A stretch of DNA of 17,024 bases from Cyanobacteria bacterium OH_PDB_112 (GTDB lineage Bacteria > Cyanobacteriota > Vampirovibrionia > Gastranaerophilales > CAJFVJ01). The notes beneath the pieces are model-generated. The model saw only the letters and a program-made list of their open reading frames with translations, made no database searches and was not told the origin of the DNA. Position 1 is the first letter of the stretch, and every line of letters begins with the position of its first letter. Made by a program: the position numbers and the translations under genes. The DNA is taken from assembly GCA_023457295.1 (NCBI GenBank), contig JAEWLZ010000228.1, positions 1-17,024 of the forward strand, in the 5' to 3' direction. Shown here piece by piece: positions 7,599 to 14,139 of the stretch.

Positions 7599-9435
7599 TT
7601 GTTTTTGTCTTAACCTCGTTATCATACTCCATCGCCATATACAACAGAATTCCGTTGCCAATATATTTAGCGGTAGCTGCTTTTCTTTGTTCTTTTATCA
7701 TATCACAACGATCATGACAATTGGAAAGAAACCCTATTTCGACAAGCACAGCAGGCATTACTGTATGATTTATAACGTAAAATTGTGACTGAAAAATTCC
7801 TCTGTCATAATTATCAAGACCCAATGTAACATTATTATGCACAATTTTAGCGAAAGTTTGGCTGTTGGGCTTGTACCAGTGTGTTTCTATTCCATGAACA
7901 TCAGGGTTATGCGCAGAGTTCACATGAACACTCACAAACACATCACATTTTGCATCATTAGAAATAGAAGTTCTTTCAGGCAAAGAGATTTTTTCATCAG
8001 AACCTCTTGTCATAATGACTTTTACTCCTTTTGACTCAAGGTATTTTTTTAATTCATTTGCCACATCAAGATTAATATCTTTTTCGCAAATTCCTTCACG
8101 AGTCGCCCCCACGTCAATACCACCATGCCCGGCATCTATCATAACTTTTGAGCCTGACTTAATTACTATATCTTGTCCTTTATACATCTCGTCTTTGATA
8201 TAAATTTCCAAAGTTCTTCCGTCCGATGACAAATTTGAAGAAACAAGAGAAGCTTTTTTTATCGGTATTTTCCATTGCGTACCATATTTATTATTTAAAA
8301 GAGGTGTAATAGTAAGGGTTCGAAATTGCCTTGTAGGAACTATATTTTTCATAAAATCGGCAGTTGTGTTGAGATTATAAAAATTTAACTCCAGCATTTC
8401 AGACTTTTTAACAAAGCTGTGAACAAGAGGATTTTGCCCCTTTATTGTTATTTTTGTAACCTGTTTCCCTTGCGGCTGAACTGAAAAATTTTCAAGCCTA
8501 GTACTAACTATTGAGGGAAAATCAATCGCTGAAAGATTTTTTGTTTTTTGAACCGAAACAGTCATCGCATCAGGAGAAATTATTGCATTGTATTCTTTCG
8601 GAGTTTTGGTATCTATACTCAAACGAATAACATTTTTTGAAGGCAAACTAAAAGAAACTTTTTCTTCAGGAGAAAGCTTTACGGGAGCAGGGACTTTTCC
8701 TCCTTGAAAAGCACTTTCAGGCAAATCTATAATGAATTTTGACGCGGTAACAACAGGAGATAAAACTCTTACAGAGCCAAGCCCATTAAGTTTTATTCCT
8801 TTATCAAAAGCCTCTATATTAAAAATATTATATCCTGCGGGCAAATCTATAACATTAATAGGATGCCAACCCGCGACTATTTCAGAAACAGGCTTGAGTA
8901 CAGGTCTTTTATCTACACAATTTTTCATTCCTGTTTTTTTATTTAAATCTTTACTTTGAGTTACATTCAAATTCTCGTAAAAAGCAAAAAAATCAACGGC
9001 TTTTGGCGGAGGTTCTTTATCTTCATAAATTAAGCTGCCGGAAAAATTTTTTATAATTTCTCCAAAATTAAAAATTATAAGATTTTTTATTGTCGAAATT
9101 TTTATATTGTCTATAAAATTTTTCTCGCCTGTAAAAACTATTCTTACACTGTTTTCTGTATATTGGGCTACTTTTATGCTGGATAAAAACTCATTTTTAG
9201 GTTCTATTTTAGCTTTTGTGCTTACAAGTACCATATTTTCAATATCAAAAATTACACGGTGCGGGTTTTCAAGAGACATTTTTTTTATTTTTACACCGCT
9301 CAAATGTTCTTTAGTTGAAAGAATAAGCATTTTTTGACCGCTGTCTATATCAGAATCAACAATAGTAGCTCCAAAAACAGGTACAAAAGTACCCAAAAAT
9401 AAAAATGCCGCTATTAAAAAAACAAAGCTTCTCAA
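7588..9435 (-). CDS. Exported AMIN-domain N-acetylmuramoyl-L-alanine amidase (AmiC-like, Amidase_3)
   Basis: This zinc enzyme cleaves the MurNAc-L-Ala bond of peptidoglycan, probably in the periplasm during cell separation. From a TTG start it has 615 residues. The signal peptide is about 1-22 (MRSFVFLIAAFLFLGT then VPVFG). A beta-rich AMIN-type domain follows (about 34-125) with NPHRVIFDI, and a possible second AMIN-like region lies around 310-420. The C-terminal Amidase_3 domain runs from about 429 to 600. Its ligand residues are His437 in DAGHGG, Glu451 in CEKD and His504 in SVHVNS, and the catalytic Glu566 is in VEIGFLSN. I chose TTG because AGGAGG ends four bases before it; the frame also opens at GTG 9459 (623 residues), which has a weaker ribosome site and also gives a plausible signal peptide. 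It overlaps murI. Confidence 0.93.
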   Translation of the reverse strand: MRSFVFLIAAFLFLGTFVPVFGATIVDSDIDSGQKMLILSTKEHLSGVKIKKMSLENPHRVIFDIENMVLVSTKAKIEPKNEFLSSIKVAQYTENSVRIVFTGEKNFIDNIKISTIKNLIIFNFGEIIKNFSGSLIYEDKEPPPKAVDFFAFYENLNVTQSKDLNKKTGMKNCVDKRPVLKPVSEIVAGWHPINVIDLPAGYNIFNIEAFDKGIKLNGLGSVRVLSPVVTASKFIIDLPESAFQGGKVPAPVKLSPEEKVSFSLPSKNVIRLSIDTKTPKEYNAIISPDAMTVSVQKTKNLSAIDFPSIVSTRLENFSVQPQGKQVTKITIKGQNPLVHSFVKKSEMLELNFYNLNTTADFMKNIVPTRQFRTLTITPLLNNKYGTQWKIPIKKASLVSSNLSSDGRTLEIYIKDEMYKGQDIVIKSGSKVMIDAGHGGIDVGATREGICEKDINLDVANELKKYLESKGVKVIMTRGSDEKISLPERTSISNDAKCDVFVSVHVNSAHNPDVHGIETHWYKPNSQTFAKIVHNNVTLGLDNYDRGIFQSQFYVINHTVMPAVLVEIGFLSNCHDRCDMIKEQRKAATAKYIGNGILLYMAMEYDNEVKTKTNAK

Positions 9436-9439
9436 AAAG

Positions 9440-9445
9440 CCTCCT
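9440..9445 (-). promoter_or_regulatory. Consensus ribosome binding site that points to the TTG start of the amidase
   Basis: AGGAGG on the minus strand lies four bases before TTG (9435-9433). The same GGAGG-four-base-ATG spacing is used by the neighbouring gene at 9589. The site lies inside the longer GTG-started reading frame, so calling that longer frame would hide it. Confidence 0.55.
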
Positions 9446-9482
9446 AAATTGTAAAACACCTGCCTTATTTTGACACTTGACG

Positions 9483-9514
9483 ATTATAACAACTTATATT
9501 TTTTTTAACATCAA
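9483..9514 (-). promoter_or_regulatory. Candidate extended -10 promoter of amidase-murI
   Basis: The minus strand reads TGTTATAAT (9491-9483), an exact extended -10 (TGnTATAAT). TTGATG (9514-9509) lies 20 bases upstream, too far for a normal -35, but an extended -10 can work without one. A start near 9476 would leave a leader of about 40 bases that includes the AGGAGG. Confidence 0.5.
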
Positions 9515-9539
9515 TCCATGGGTTTAAATACTTAACAAA

Positions 9540-9567
9540 TTGCATAATAAGTGTTATGAAGTAAAAT
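9540..9567 (+). promoter_or_regulatory. Candidate promoter of the small gene at 9589
   Basis: TTGCAT (9540-9545), a 16-base spacer and TAAAAT (9562-9567) lie 21 bases before the ATG. A start near 9574 would give a very short leader holding the GGAGG. Confidence 0.45.
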
Positions 9568-9588
9568 AATATTATTAACGGAGGATTT

Positions 9589-9918
9589 ATGGCATACAAA
9601 AAACGCTGGTACGACAAATATGAAAAAACGGAAAAAATTCTTGAAATCCTAAAAGAGTTTACGGAAGAAGAAATTGAAATAGTTATGGGAGAAGTTCTTC
9701 AAGCGGCTATGACAGTAAAAAAATCCCGTACAGAAGCAGAACTAATAAGCCTCGGCATTGAAAAAATAAAAGGCATTATGCATTCTGAAAATAAACAACG
9801 CTGGTATGATAAAAATCGTGTCCTTTATGTTGTGATGAATTCACTTTCCGCTATGAAAGAAGAAGATTTTAAAGATATTATAGACGCTCTATATGATTCT
9901 TTACATACTCTGGATTAA
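9589..9918 (+). CDS. Small conserved-looking protein with internal RWYDK duplication, unknown function
   Basis: This is an 109-residue soluble, charged, helical protein of unknown function. The ribosome site GGAGG lies four bases before the ATG. The protein is two versions of one unit. KRWYDKYEKTEKILEILKEF (5-24) is followed by an EEE-rich helix to about 40, and QRWYDKNRVLYVVMNSLSAM (70-89) is followed by an EEDF-led helix to about 105. Each half thus reads RWYDK, a helix, two or three acidic residues, then a second helix, joined by a linker at 41-69. The duplication is still visible in the DNA (ACGCTGGTA with GA and AAA after it). There is no signal peptide, membrane span or enzyme motif. 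It has its own promoter-like sequence and sits between amidase-murI and metK without obvious operon partners. A small regulatory or protein-binding role is possible but unproven. Confidence 0.75.
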   Translation: MAYKKRWYDKYEKTEKILEILKEFTEEEIEIVMGEVLQAAMTVKKSRTEAELISLGIEKIKGIMHSENKQRWYDKNRVLYVVMNSLSAMKEEDFKDIIDALYDSLHTLD

Positions 9919-10008
9919 TAAAAAAACAGGAAAACCCTTTTACTGCAATTTTTTTAAACTTTTTTTATCCTCTGATATCTCAGAATAATTAATTATAAGT
10001 TAAGTAAT

Positions 10009-10037
10009 TTGATTATCATCTTTACTTATACTAAAAT
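10009..10037 (+). promoter_or_regulatory. Candidate metK promoter
   Basis: TTGATT (10009-10014), a 17-base spacer and TAAAAT (10032-10037) lie 44 bases upstream of metK. A start near 10044 leaves a leader of about 38 bases that ends with GAGGAA before the ATG. The leader is too short for a SAM riboswitch. Confidence 0.5.
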
Positions 10038-10081
10038 ACTATCATTAGTAACAAGTAGTTTATAATGAGTGAGGAAAAGAA

Positions 10082-11332
10082 ATGACATCAAAAAGATTTT
10101 TATTCACTTCAGAATCAGTAACTGAAGGACATCCCGATAAAGTTTGCGATCAAATCTCTGATGCTATTTTGGATGCTTTTTTGACAAAAGACCCAAAAGC
10201 AAGAGTAGCGGCAGAAACATCTGTAACAACAGGTATGGTACTTGTAACAGGTGAAATTTCTTCTACATGTTATGTAGATATTCCTTCGGTCGTAAGAAAT
10301 ACCGTAAAAGAAATAGGCTATACAAAATCAAAAGGCGGCGGTTTTGATTATAGAACATGTGCGGTTTTAACAAGTATTGATGAACAATCTCCTGATATCG
10401 CAGGCGGAGTTAACATTGCACTTGAAGCAAGAGATATTGACGCTCCTTCTGACACAGGCGCGGGAGATCAAGGTATTATGTTTGGTTTTGCTTGTAATGA
10501 AACTCCCGAACTTATGCCACTTCCTATCAGCTTGTCGCACAAACTTGCTTATCGTCTTGCAGAAGTAAGAAAAGAAAAACTTCTTACATATCTTCGTCCT
10601 GACGGAAAAACTCAAGTTACCGTGGAATATGTTGACAATAAACCTGTAAGAATTGATACTATCGTAATTTCAACTCAACATGACGATGAAATTAACAATT
10701 CTAAAGACAATAAAATTATTCAAGGAATTATAAAAGATGACTTGATTAAACATGTAGTTGAACCTGTCTTTAAAACTTACGAAATTAAACCTGATGCAGA
10801 TACAAAATATTTAATCAACCCTTCAGGACGTTTTGTGGTTGGCGGACCTCAAGGCGATGCCGGATTAACAGGGCGCAAAATTATCGTAGATACATATGGC
10901 GGATACTCTCGTCACGGCGGCGGAGCTTTCTCAGGTAAAGATCCTACAAAAGTTGACCGTTCAGCCGCTTATGCTACAAGATACGTTGCAAAAAATATTG
11001 TAGCTGCAGGTCTTGCGGAAAAATGCGAAGTTCAAATCGGTTATGCAATAGGTGTTGCAAAACCTGTATCAATAATGGTAGATACTTTCGGAACAGGAAA
11101 AATTTCTGATGATGAAATTTCTGAATTGATAAATAAAAACTTCGATTTAAGACCATCTACAATAATTGAGCAATTTGACCTTACAGGTCTTCCTTTAAAA
11201 CATAAAGGTAATTTCTACAGAAAATTAGCTTCTTATGGACATATGGGAAGAACTGATATCAATGTTCCTTGGGAACAAACCGATAAAGCTCAATCTTTAA
11301 GAGAGCAAGCTTGTATTACAGCTCAAGCTTAA
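10082..11332 (+). CDS. metK: S-adenosylmethionine synthetase MetK
   Basis: MetK makes S-adenosylmethionine from methionine and ATP in the cytoplasm, usually as a tetramer. It has 416 residues, slightly longer than the common 385-400. The N-terminal FTSESVTEGHPDK (8-20) supplies the ATP site. The family signatures GAGDQGIMFGFA (126-137) and GGGAFSGKD (279-287), followed by PTKVDRSAAYA, are intact. INPSGRFVVGGPQGDAGLTG (245-264) and the C-terminal GHMGR are also present. GAGGAAAAG precedes the ATG. The gene appears monocistronic: a promoter-like sequence lies upstream and a strong terminator just downstream. No SAM-riboswitch-like leader was found. Confidence 0.98.
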   Translation: MTSKRFLFTSESVTEGHPDKVCDQISDAILDAFLTKDPKARVAAETSVTTGMVLVTGEISSTCYVDIPSVVRNTVKEIGYTKSKGGGFDYRTCAVLTSIDEQSPDIAGGVNIALEARDIDAPSDTGAGDQGIMFGFACNETPELMPLPISLSHKLAYRLAEVRKEKLLTYLRPDGKTQVTVEYVDNKPVRIDTIVISTQHDDEINNSKDNKIIQGIIKDDLIKHVVEPVFKTYEIKPDADTKYLINPSGRFVVGGPQGDAGLTGRKIIVDTYGGYSRHGGGAFSGKDPTKVDRSAAYATRYVAKNIVAAGLAEKCEVQIGYAIGVAKPVSIMVDTFGTGKISDDEISELINKNFDLRPSTIIEQFDLTGLPLKHKGNFYRKLASYGHMGRTDINVPWEQTDKAQSLREQACITAQA

Positions 11333-11348
11333 TTTTATAAACCAAATT

Positions 11349-11381
11349 AAAGAGAGTACTTTTAAAAGTACTCTCTTTTTT
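11349..11381 (+). terminator. Strong intrinsic terminator of metK
   Basis: This is a perfect 30-base palindrome (11349-11378) centred between 11363 and 11364. The arms contain AGAGAGTACTTTT and its complement, and the run of Ts reaches 11381. It lies 17 bases after the metK stop. The inner TTTTAAAA would form the loop. Confidence 0.92.
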
Positions 11382-11414
11382 GTAGTTCTTTGGAGTTATA
11401 TTTTTTAATAACTG

Positions 11415-11442
11415 TTGAATAAAAATTAATAATTACTATACT
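11415..11442 (+). promoter_or_regulatory. Promoter of the first repeat-protein gene
   Basis: TTGAAT (11415-11420), a 16-base spacer and TATACT (11437-11442) lie 45 bases before the ATG at 11487. The gene also has a GAGG ribosome site eight bases before its ATG. The same -35 and spacing recur before the gene at 13191. Confidence 0.6.
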
Positions 11443-11486
11443 TAGAATTAAGTACAGTAAAAAAACTTTTCAAAGAGGATTATAAG

Positions 11487-12227
11487 ATGTCAATAGGATT
11501 TAGCAATTTAAATTCACTTTTAAACCAATATGGGGTGAATTATTCAGGAAATATACAAACCGATTTAGCCGCATTAAAAAAAGCAATGCAAGCAAAGGGT
11601 GAAAGTACTTCTGCTATAGACGGTTTTGCAAGTATGGTTTCTCAAATAGAGAAAACCAAACAACAACAAAAAACAGATTCAACAGATGAAACAAATTCAA
11701 CTAATCAAACACAACAAGCTCAAAAACCTCAAGGAGGTCCTCCTTGGGCTTCTTTGATGCAACAATTGGGTCTTGAACTTCAAGGTTCTCCTGAAGCTGA
11801 TTTTGCAGCTATTTCTTCTAAATTATCAGAAATGTCCGCATCAGCTACTACTGCTTCACAACAAGCAAATATTGCATCATTACAATCACAATTTGAACAA
11901 TACCAAGCTATGGCACCTCAAGGTGGTAGTACAGGCATACCAAGCTTTCAAAATTCAATGATGCAAAGACTCGCACAAAATAACCAACAAGGCGGTGCGG
12001 CAGAAAATAACGGGCAAGGATTTACTCTTCCTTGGAGTTCTTTGCTTGATGCAGTAGGACTTAGTCCTCAAGGTTCAGCCCAGGCTGATTTTGCAGCTAT
12101 TGCAGAGAAAATTACAGAGATGTCCGCATCAGATACAACAGGCTCTCAAGCCTCTACTATTGCTGCATTACAAGCAAAACTAGCCCAATACAAAAATCAA
12201 GCATCAGCAATGGTAGTAAGAGGATAA
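11487..12227 (+). CDS. Three-repeat protein of unknown function, paralogue of the next gene
   Basis: I do not recognise this 246-residue protein. It is built from three copies of a unit of about 50 residues. Copy 1 (8-56) is the most divergent: LNSLLNQYGV, SGNIQTDLAALKKAM, then a helix. Copy 2 (86-139) has PWASLMQQLGL, QGSPEADFAAISSKLSEM, then a helix. Copy 3 (182-235) has PWSSLLDAVGL, QGSAQADFAAIAEKITEM, then a helix. The shared pattern is W-x-SL-x4-GL-x3-GS-x3-DF-x-AI-x2-K-x2-EM-x6-TT-x2-Q, two or three helices per unit. Linkers at 57-84 and 140-180 are rich in Gln, Thr, Asn and Gly. There is no signal peptide, membrane span or cysteine, so it is soluble or exported by a route without a cleaved leader. 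A good ribosome site, its own promoter and terminator suggest a monocistronic gene. Confidence 0.85.
   Translation: MSIGFSNLNSLLNQYGVNYSGNIQTDLAALKKAMQAKGESTSAIDGFASMVSQIEKTKQQQKTDSTDETNSTNQTQQAQKPQGGPPWASLMQQLGLELQGSPEADFAAISSKLSEMSASATTASQQANIASLQSQFEQYQAMAPQGGSTGIPSFQNSMMQRLAQNNQQGGAAENNGQGFTLPWSSLLDAVGLSPQGSAQADFAAIAEKITEMSASDTTGSQASTIAALQAKLAQYKNQASAMVVRG
11508..12191 (+). repeat. Three tandem coding repeats in the first repeat-protein gene
   Basis: Copies lie at about 11508-11654, 11742-11903 and 12030-12191. Copies 2 and 3 are still close at the DNA level, sharing GCTGATTTTGCAGCTATT and ATGTCCGCATCAG, so they probably arose by a fairly recent duplication. Copy 1 is recognisable mainly in protein. 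The paralogue at 12359-13027 has the same three-copy plan. Confidence 0.85.
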
Positions 12228-12250
12228 TTTTATTTAATAAATACTAATCC

Positions 12251-12285
12251 AAAAAGAGGGTTCTTAAACAAGACCCCTCTTTTTT
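12251..12285 (+). terminator. Intrinsic terminator after the first repeat-protein gene
   Basis: AAAAAGAGGG (12251-12260) pairs perfectly with CCCTCTTTTT (12275-12284). The stem continues inward as TTCTT against AAGA with one mismatch, closing on an AAAC loop, and the T-run forms its end. It separates the two paralogous genes. Confidence 0.85.
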
Positions 12286-12358
12286 AAAACAATTTAAAGT
12301 TATAATTATAGTATAGTTTTTAAGGTTAAGTTTGCCAGTTCATAAAGGATGGAAAGGT

Positions 12359-13027
12359 ATGTCTATAGGTTTTATAAGTACTTTGCTGTCTCAGTACGGT
12401 ATAAACCAATCAGGAAATATCCAGACTGATTTAGCTGAATTAAAAAAAATAATGACCGAAAGAGGCGAAAGCACCAAGTCTATTGATGGTTTTGCCAATA
12501 TGCTTTCTCAAATAGAAAAAGCAAAAAATAACAAAATATCCACAGAAGAACCAAAACCAACAGAACAAAAAGGTCCTCCTTGGAATTCTTTAATGCAGTC
12601 TTTAGGTCTTAAACTTACCGGCTCAATTGAAGGCGACTTTATGGCTATTTCGAAAAAATTGCAAGAAATGGCAAAATCAGCCACAACATCTGAACAAAAA
12701 GCAAATATTGCCTCCCTAAAAGCAAAATTTTCCGAATTTTCAGAATATGCACCTCAAGCTATGCTAATTGGCGCAGAAGACAAAAAATCTCAAAATAAAC
12801 CCAAAATTACATTGCCCTGGGATTCTCTTCTTAAAGCCACAGGGCTTCAATCTCAAGGTTCTCCACAAGCAGATTTTGCAGCAATTGCAAAAAAATTGCA
12901 AGAAATGGAAAACGCAGATACAACAGGTGCTCAAAAATCAACTATTTCAGCCTTGCAGCTAAAATTAACAAAATATAAAAACAAGTCATCTGTTATGGCT
13001 GTGATTAGTCAAAAATTACAATCGTAA
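12359..13027 (+). CDS. Second three-repeat protein, tandem paralogue of the gene at 11487
   Basis: This is a 222-residue paralogue of the preceding gene, of unknown function. The N-terminus MSIGF and segments such as SGNIQTDLA, GES, SIDGFA and SQIEK match it almost residue for residue. Copies of the repeat lie at about 6-53, 74-128 (PPWNSLMQSLGL, GDFMAISKKLQEM) and 153-207 (LPWDSLLKATGL, QGSPQADFAAIAKKLQEM). The linkers are shorter and Lys-rich where the paralogue's are Gln-rich, so the protein is markedly more basic. No signal peptide, membrane segment or cysteine is seen. The frame opens upstream at a TTG (12332), but the ATG at 12359 aligns with the paralogue's start and has AAGGA nine bases before it. 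TATAAT and TATAGT boxes lie around 12301-12317 without a clear -35. Confidence 0.82.
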   Translation: MSIGFISTLLSQYGINQSGNIQTDLAELKKIMTERGESTKSIDGFANMLSQIEKAKNNKISTEEPKPTEQKGPPWNSLMQSLGLKLTGSIEGDFMAISKKLQEMAKSATTSEQKANIASLKAKFSEFSEYAPQAMLIGAEDKKSQNKPKITLPWDSLLKATGLQSQGSPQADFAAIAKKLQEMENADTTGAQKSTISALQLKLTKYKNKSSVMAVISQKLQS

Positions 13028-13041
13028 TAAAACTTCAAAAA

Positions 13042-13065
13042 ACCCTTCCTGATTGTTTTAAGGGT
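13042..13065 (+). terminator. Weak hairpin after the second repeat-protein gene
   Basis: ACCCTT (13042-13047) pairs with AAGGGT (13060-13065) across a 12-base loop, 14 bases after the stop. The stem has only six base pairs and no proper T-run follows, so terminator function is doubtful. Confidence 0.3.
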
Positions 13066-13110
13066 GACTCTTTGTGGTACAGAAAACATGGATGCACCTA
13101 TACTTAGAGA

Positions 13111-13138
13111 TTGAATTTTTAATAAAACTTTTTATAAT
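13111..13138 (+). promoter_or_regulatory. Promoter of the gene at 13191
   Basis: TTGAAT (13111-13116), a 16-base spacer and a consensus TATAAT (13133-13138) lie 52 bases before the start codon. The -35 and spacer length are identical to those before the gene at 11487. The 11-mer CTATACTTAGA also occurs in both promoter regions (11436 and 13098). Confidence 0.65.
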
Positions 13139-13190
13139 TACCCCAAATTGATTGTGTCAGAAAAAAATCATTCAAAGAGGAGTTTAAATT

Positions 13191-13556
13191 TTGGGATACG
13201 AAGTAGTTTCAAGCGACAGAAGCATGTATTTGGGGACATTACAAAAAGACTGGAATGAATTATTTAAAATAAAAGTCAAGCCGGCAGAATCTGAGGCAAC
13301 AACAAACACAACTCCGAATCATGAAAGATACGGAAATAAAGTTGATTCGACAAAAGCCCCTGAAATCAATTTTACAACAGATGTTAGCAAAGCGGATTTG
13401 CCTATAAAAACGAAAAGTATTCAATCTGAAAATCTTGAAACACAGCAAGAACAAAGAGAAATGAAAGGCGCAACACAACTTGGAACAAACATGTGGGCTT
13501 TTCATCAAATCAAAAACAAAGAGGAAAAATTACCAAAAATGCAAATAGCATCATAA
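13191..13556 (+). CDS. Small hydrophilic protein of unknown function (TTG start)
   Basis: I do not recognise this 121-residue protein. The start is TTG, supported by AAAGAGGAG eight bases upstream and a consensus promoter; the next ATG would remove 11 residues and lacks such a site. The N-terminal 30 residues (MGYEVVSSDRSMYLGTLQKD onward) look structured. The middle (about 31-85) is rich in Thr, Asn, Lys, Glu and Ser and likely disordered. The last part contains QQEQREMKGATQLGTNMWAF and a Lys-rich tail. There is no signal peptide, membrane span, cysteine or enzyme motif. It stands alone between two hairpins and is near, but opposite in strand to, the flagellar genes. A secreted or structural accessory role is conceivable and unproven. 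Confidence 0.7.
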   Translation: MGYEVVSSDRSMYLGTLQKDWNELFKIKVKPAESEATTNTTPNHERYGNKVDSTKAPEINFTTDVSKADLPIKTKSIQSENLETQQEQREMKGATQLGTNMWAFHQIKNKEEKLPKMQIAS

Positions 13557-13568
13557 CTACTCCACTTA

Positions 13569-13596
13569 AAACATTATTTAAGCAAAAATAATGTTT
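13569..13596 (+). terminator. AT-rich hairpin after the gene at 13191
   Basis: AAACATTATTT (13569-13579) pairs perfectly with AAATAATGTTT (13586-13596) over a six-base AAGCAA loop, 12 bases after the stop. The stem is 11 base pairs but almost all A-T, and only a short interrupted T-rich tail follows. It is a plausible but not strong terminator. Confidence 0.5.
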
Positions 13597-13624
13597 CATC
13601 ATTCTTTTATAAGGGAATAAAAAA

Positions 13625-13653
13625 CTTACACAAAGACACAAAGAGTATATAAT
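13625..13653 (+). promoter_or_regulatory. Candidate promoter of the gene at 13702
   Basis: CTTACA (13625-13630), a 17-base spacer and consensus TATAAT (13648-13653) lie 48 bases upstream of the ATG. The -35 is a partial match. Confidence 0.5.
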
Positions 13654-13701
13654 TACAAATTACATAAAAAAATTAATCCAATTAATTTCAGAAAGGATAA
13701 A

Positions 13702-14070
13702 ATGGCAGGAATAAGCCCAATAGGAGCAGGCGGCTACAATAATTATGATGATTATTTCAAGAAAAAGCTTGAAATGCAGGCATCTTTTAATGCACAGCCC
13801 GGAGGACAAAGTTACGGAATTAACGGCCCACAAGATATACAAGGGAAGAATACCGAAGGTCTACAAACGGCTGGTGCATCGGCAATTGGCAAAGAAGACC
13901 CCTTAGCAGGATTGAGTACCGAAGCAGCAGGCGCGCTCATAAAAGAACAACAAAAGGAGCAAGCCGCTGCTGCCAATGTGCCCGACCCGACAGCGGGATT
14001 AAATCAATTAGGAATAAATAACATGATGCTCGTAAAAAAACGTCCCGAAGAAGAAATGCCTATAATATAA
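13702..14070 (+). CDS. Small Gly/Ala/Gln-rich protein of unknown function
   Basis: I do not recognise this 122-residue protein. AGAAAGGATAAA before the ATG is a good ribosome site. The N-terminus MAGISPIGAGGYNNYDDYF is glycine-rich and is followed by a short basic helix (KKKLEMQ). The middle is Gly-, Gln- and Ala-rich (about 30-66). A helix with KEQQKEQAAAA lies near 80-93, and the tail ends NNMMLVKKRPEEEMPII. There is no signal peptide, membrane span or cysteine. The composition differs from the neighbouring housekeeping proteins and recalls small proteins exported without a cleaved leader, but this is only an impression. It is flanked by its own promoter-like sequence and a hairpin (14108-14139) and is the last of four consecutive orphan genes before the minus-strand flagellar block. 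Confidence 0.72.
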   Translation: MAGISPIGAGGYNNYDDYFKKKLEMQASFNAQPGGQSYGINGPQDIQGKNTEGLQTAGASAIGKEDPLAGLSTEAAGALIKEQQKEQAAAANVPDPTAGLNQLGINNMMLVKKRPEEEMPII

Positions 14071-14107
14071 ATTTTTATACAAAACAAGAAAGTCAAATGC
14101 AGTGGAA

Positions 14108-14139
14108 AAAGGTCAGGCACGTAATCGTCCCTGACCTTT
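14108..14139 (+). terminator. Hairpin terminator-like structure after the gene at 13702
   Basis: AAAGGTCAGG (14108-14117) pairs perfectly with CCTGACCTTT (14130-14139) over a 12-base loop, 37 bases after the stop. The stem is GC-rich at its inner end. The T-run is only three bases, but the leading A-run gives Ts on the opposite strand, so it could also stop transcripts coming leftward from the tRNA. Confidence 0.6.

Noticed and set aside
7599..7661. Longer N-terminus of MurI (start at 7661)
   Set aside because: The extra 21 residues come from the other frame of the amidase C-terminus and are not MurI-like. The family begins just before NPIGVFDSG.
9919..10081. SAM riboswitch upstream of metK
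   Set aside because: No SAM-I-type conserved core or long structured leader is visible. The leader after the candidate promoter is only about 38 bases.
11508..12191. CRISPR array suggested by periodic repeats
   Set aside because: The repetition is in reading frame, long (~150 bases) and diverged, with protein-level conservation. There are no short identical repeats with unique spacers anywhere in the window.
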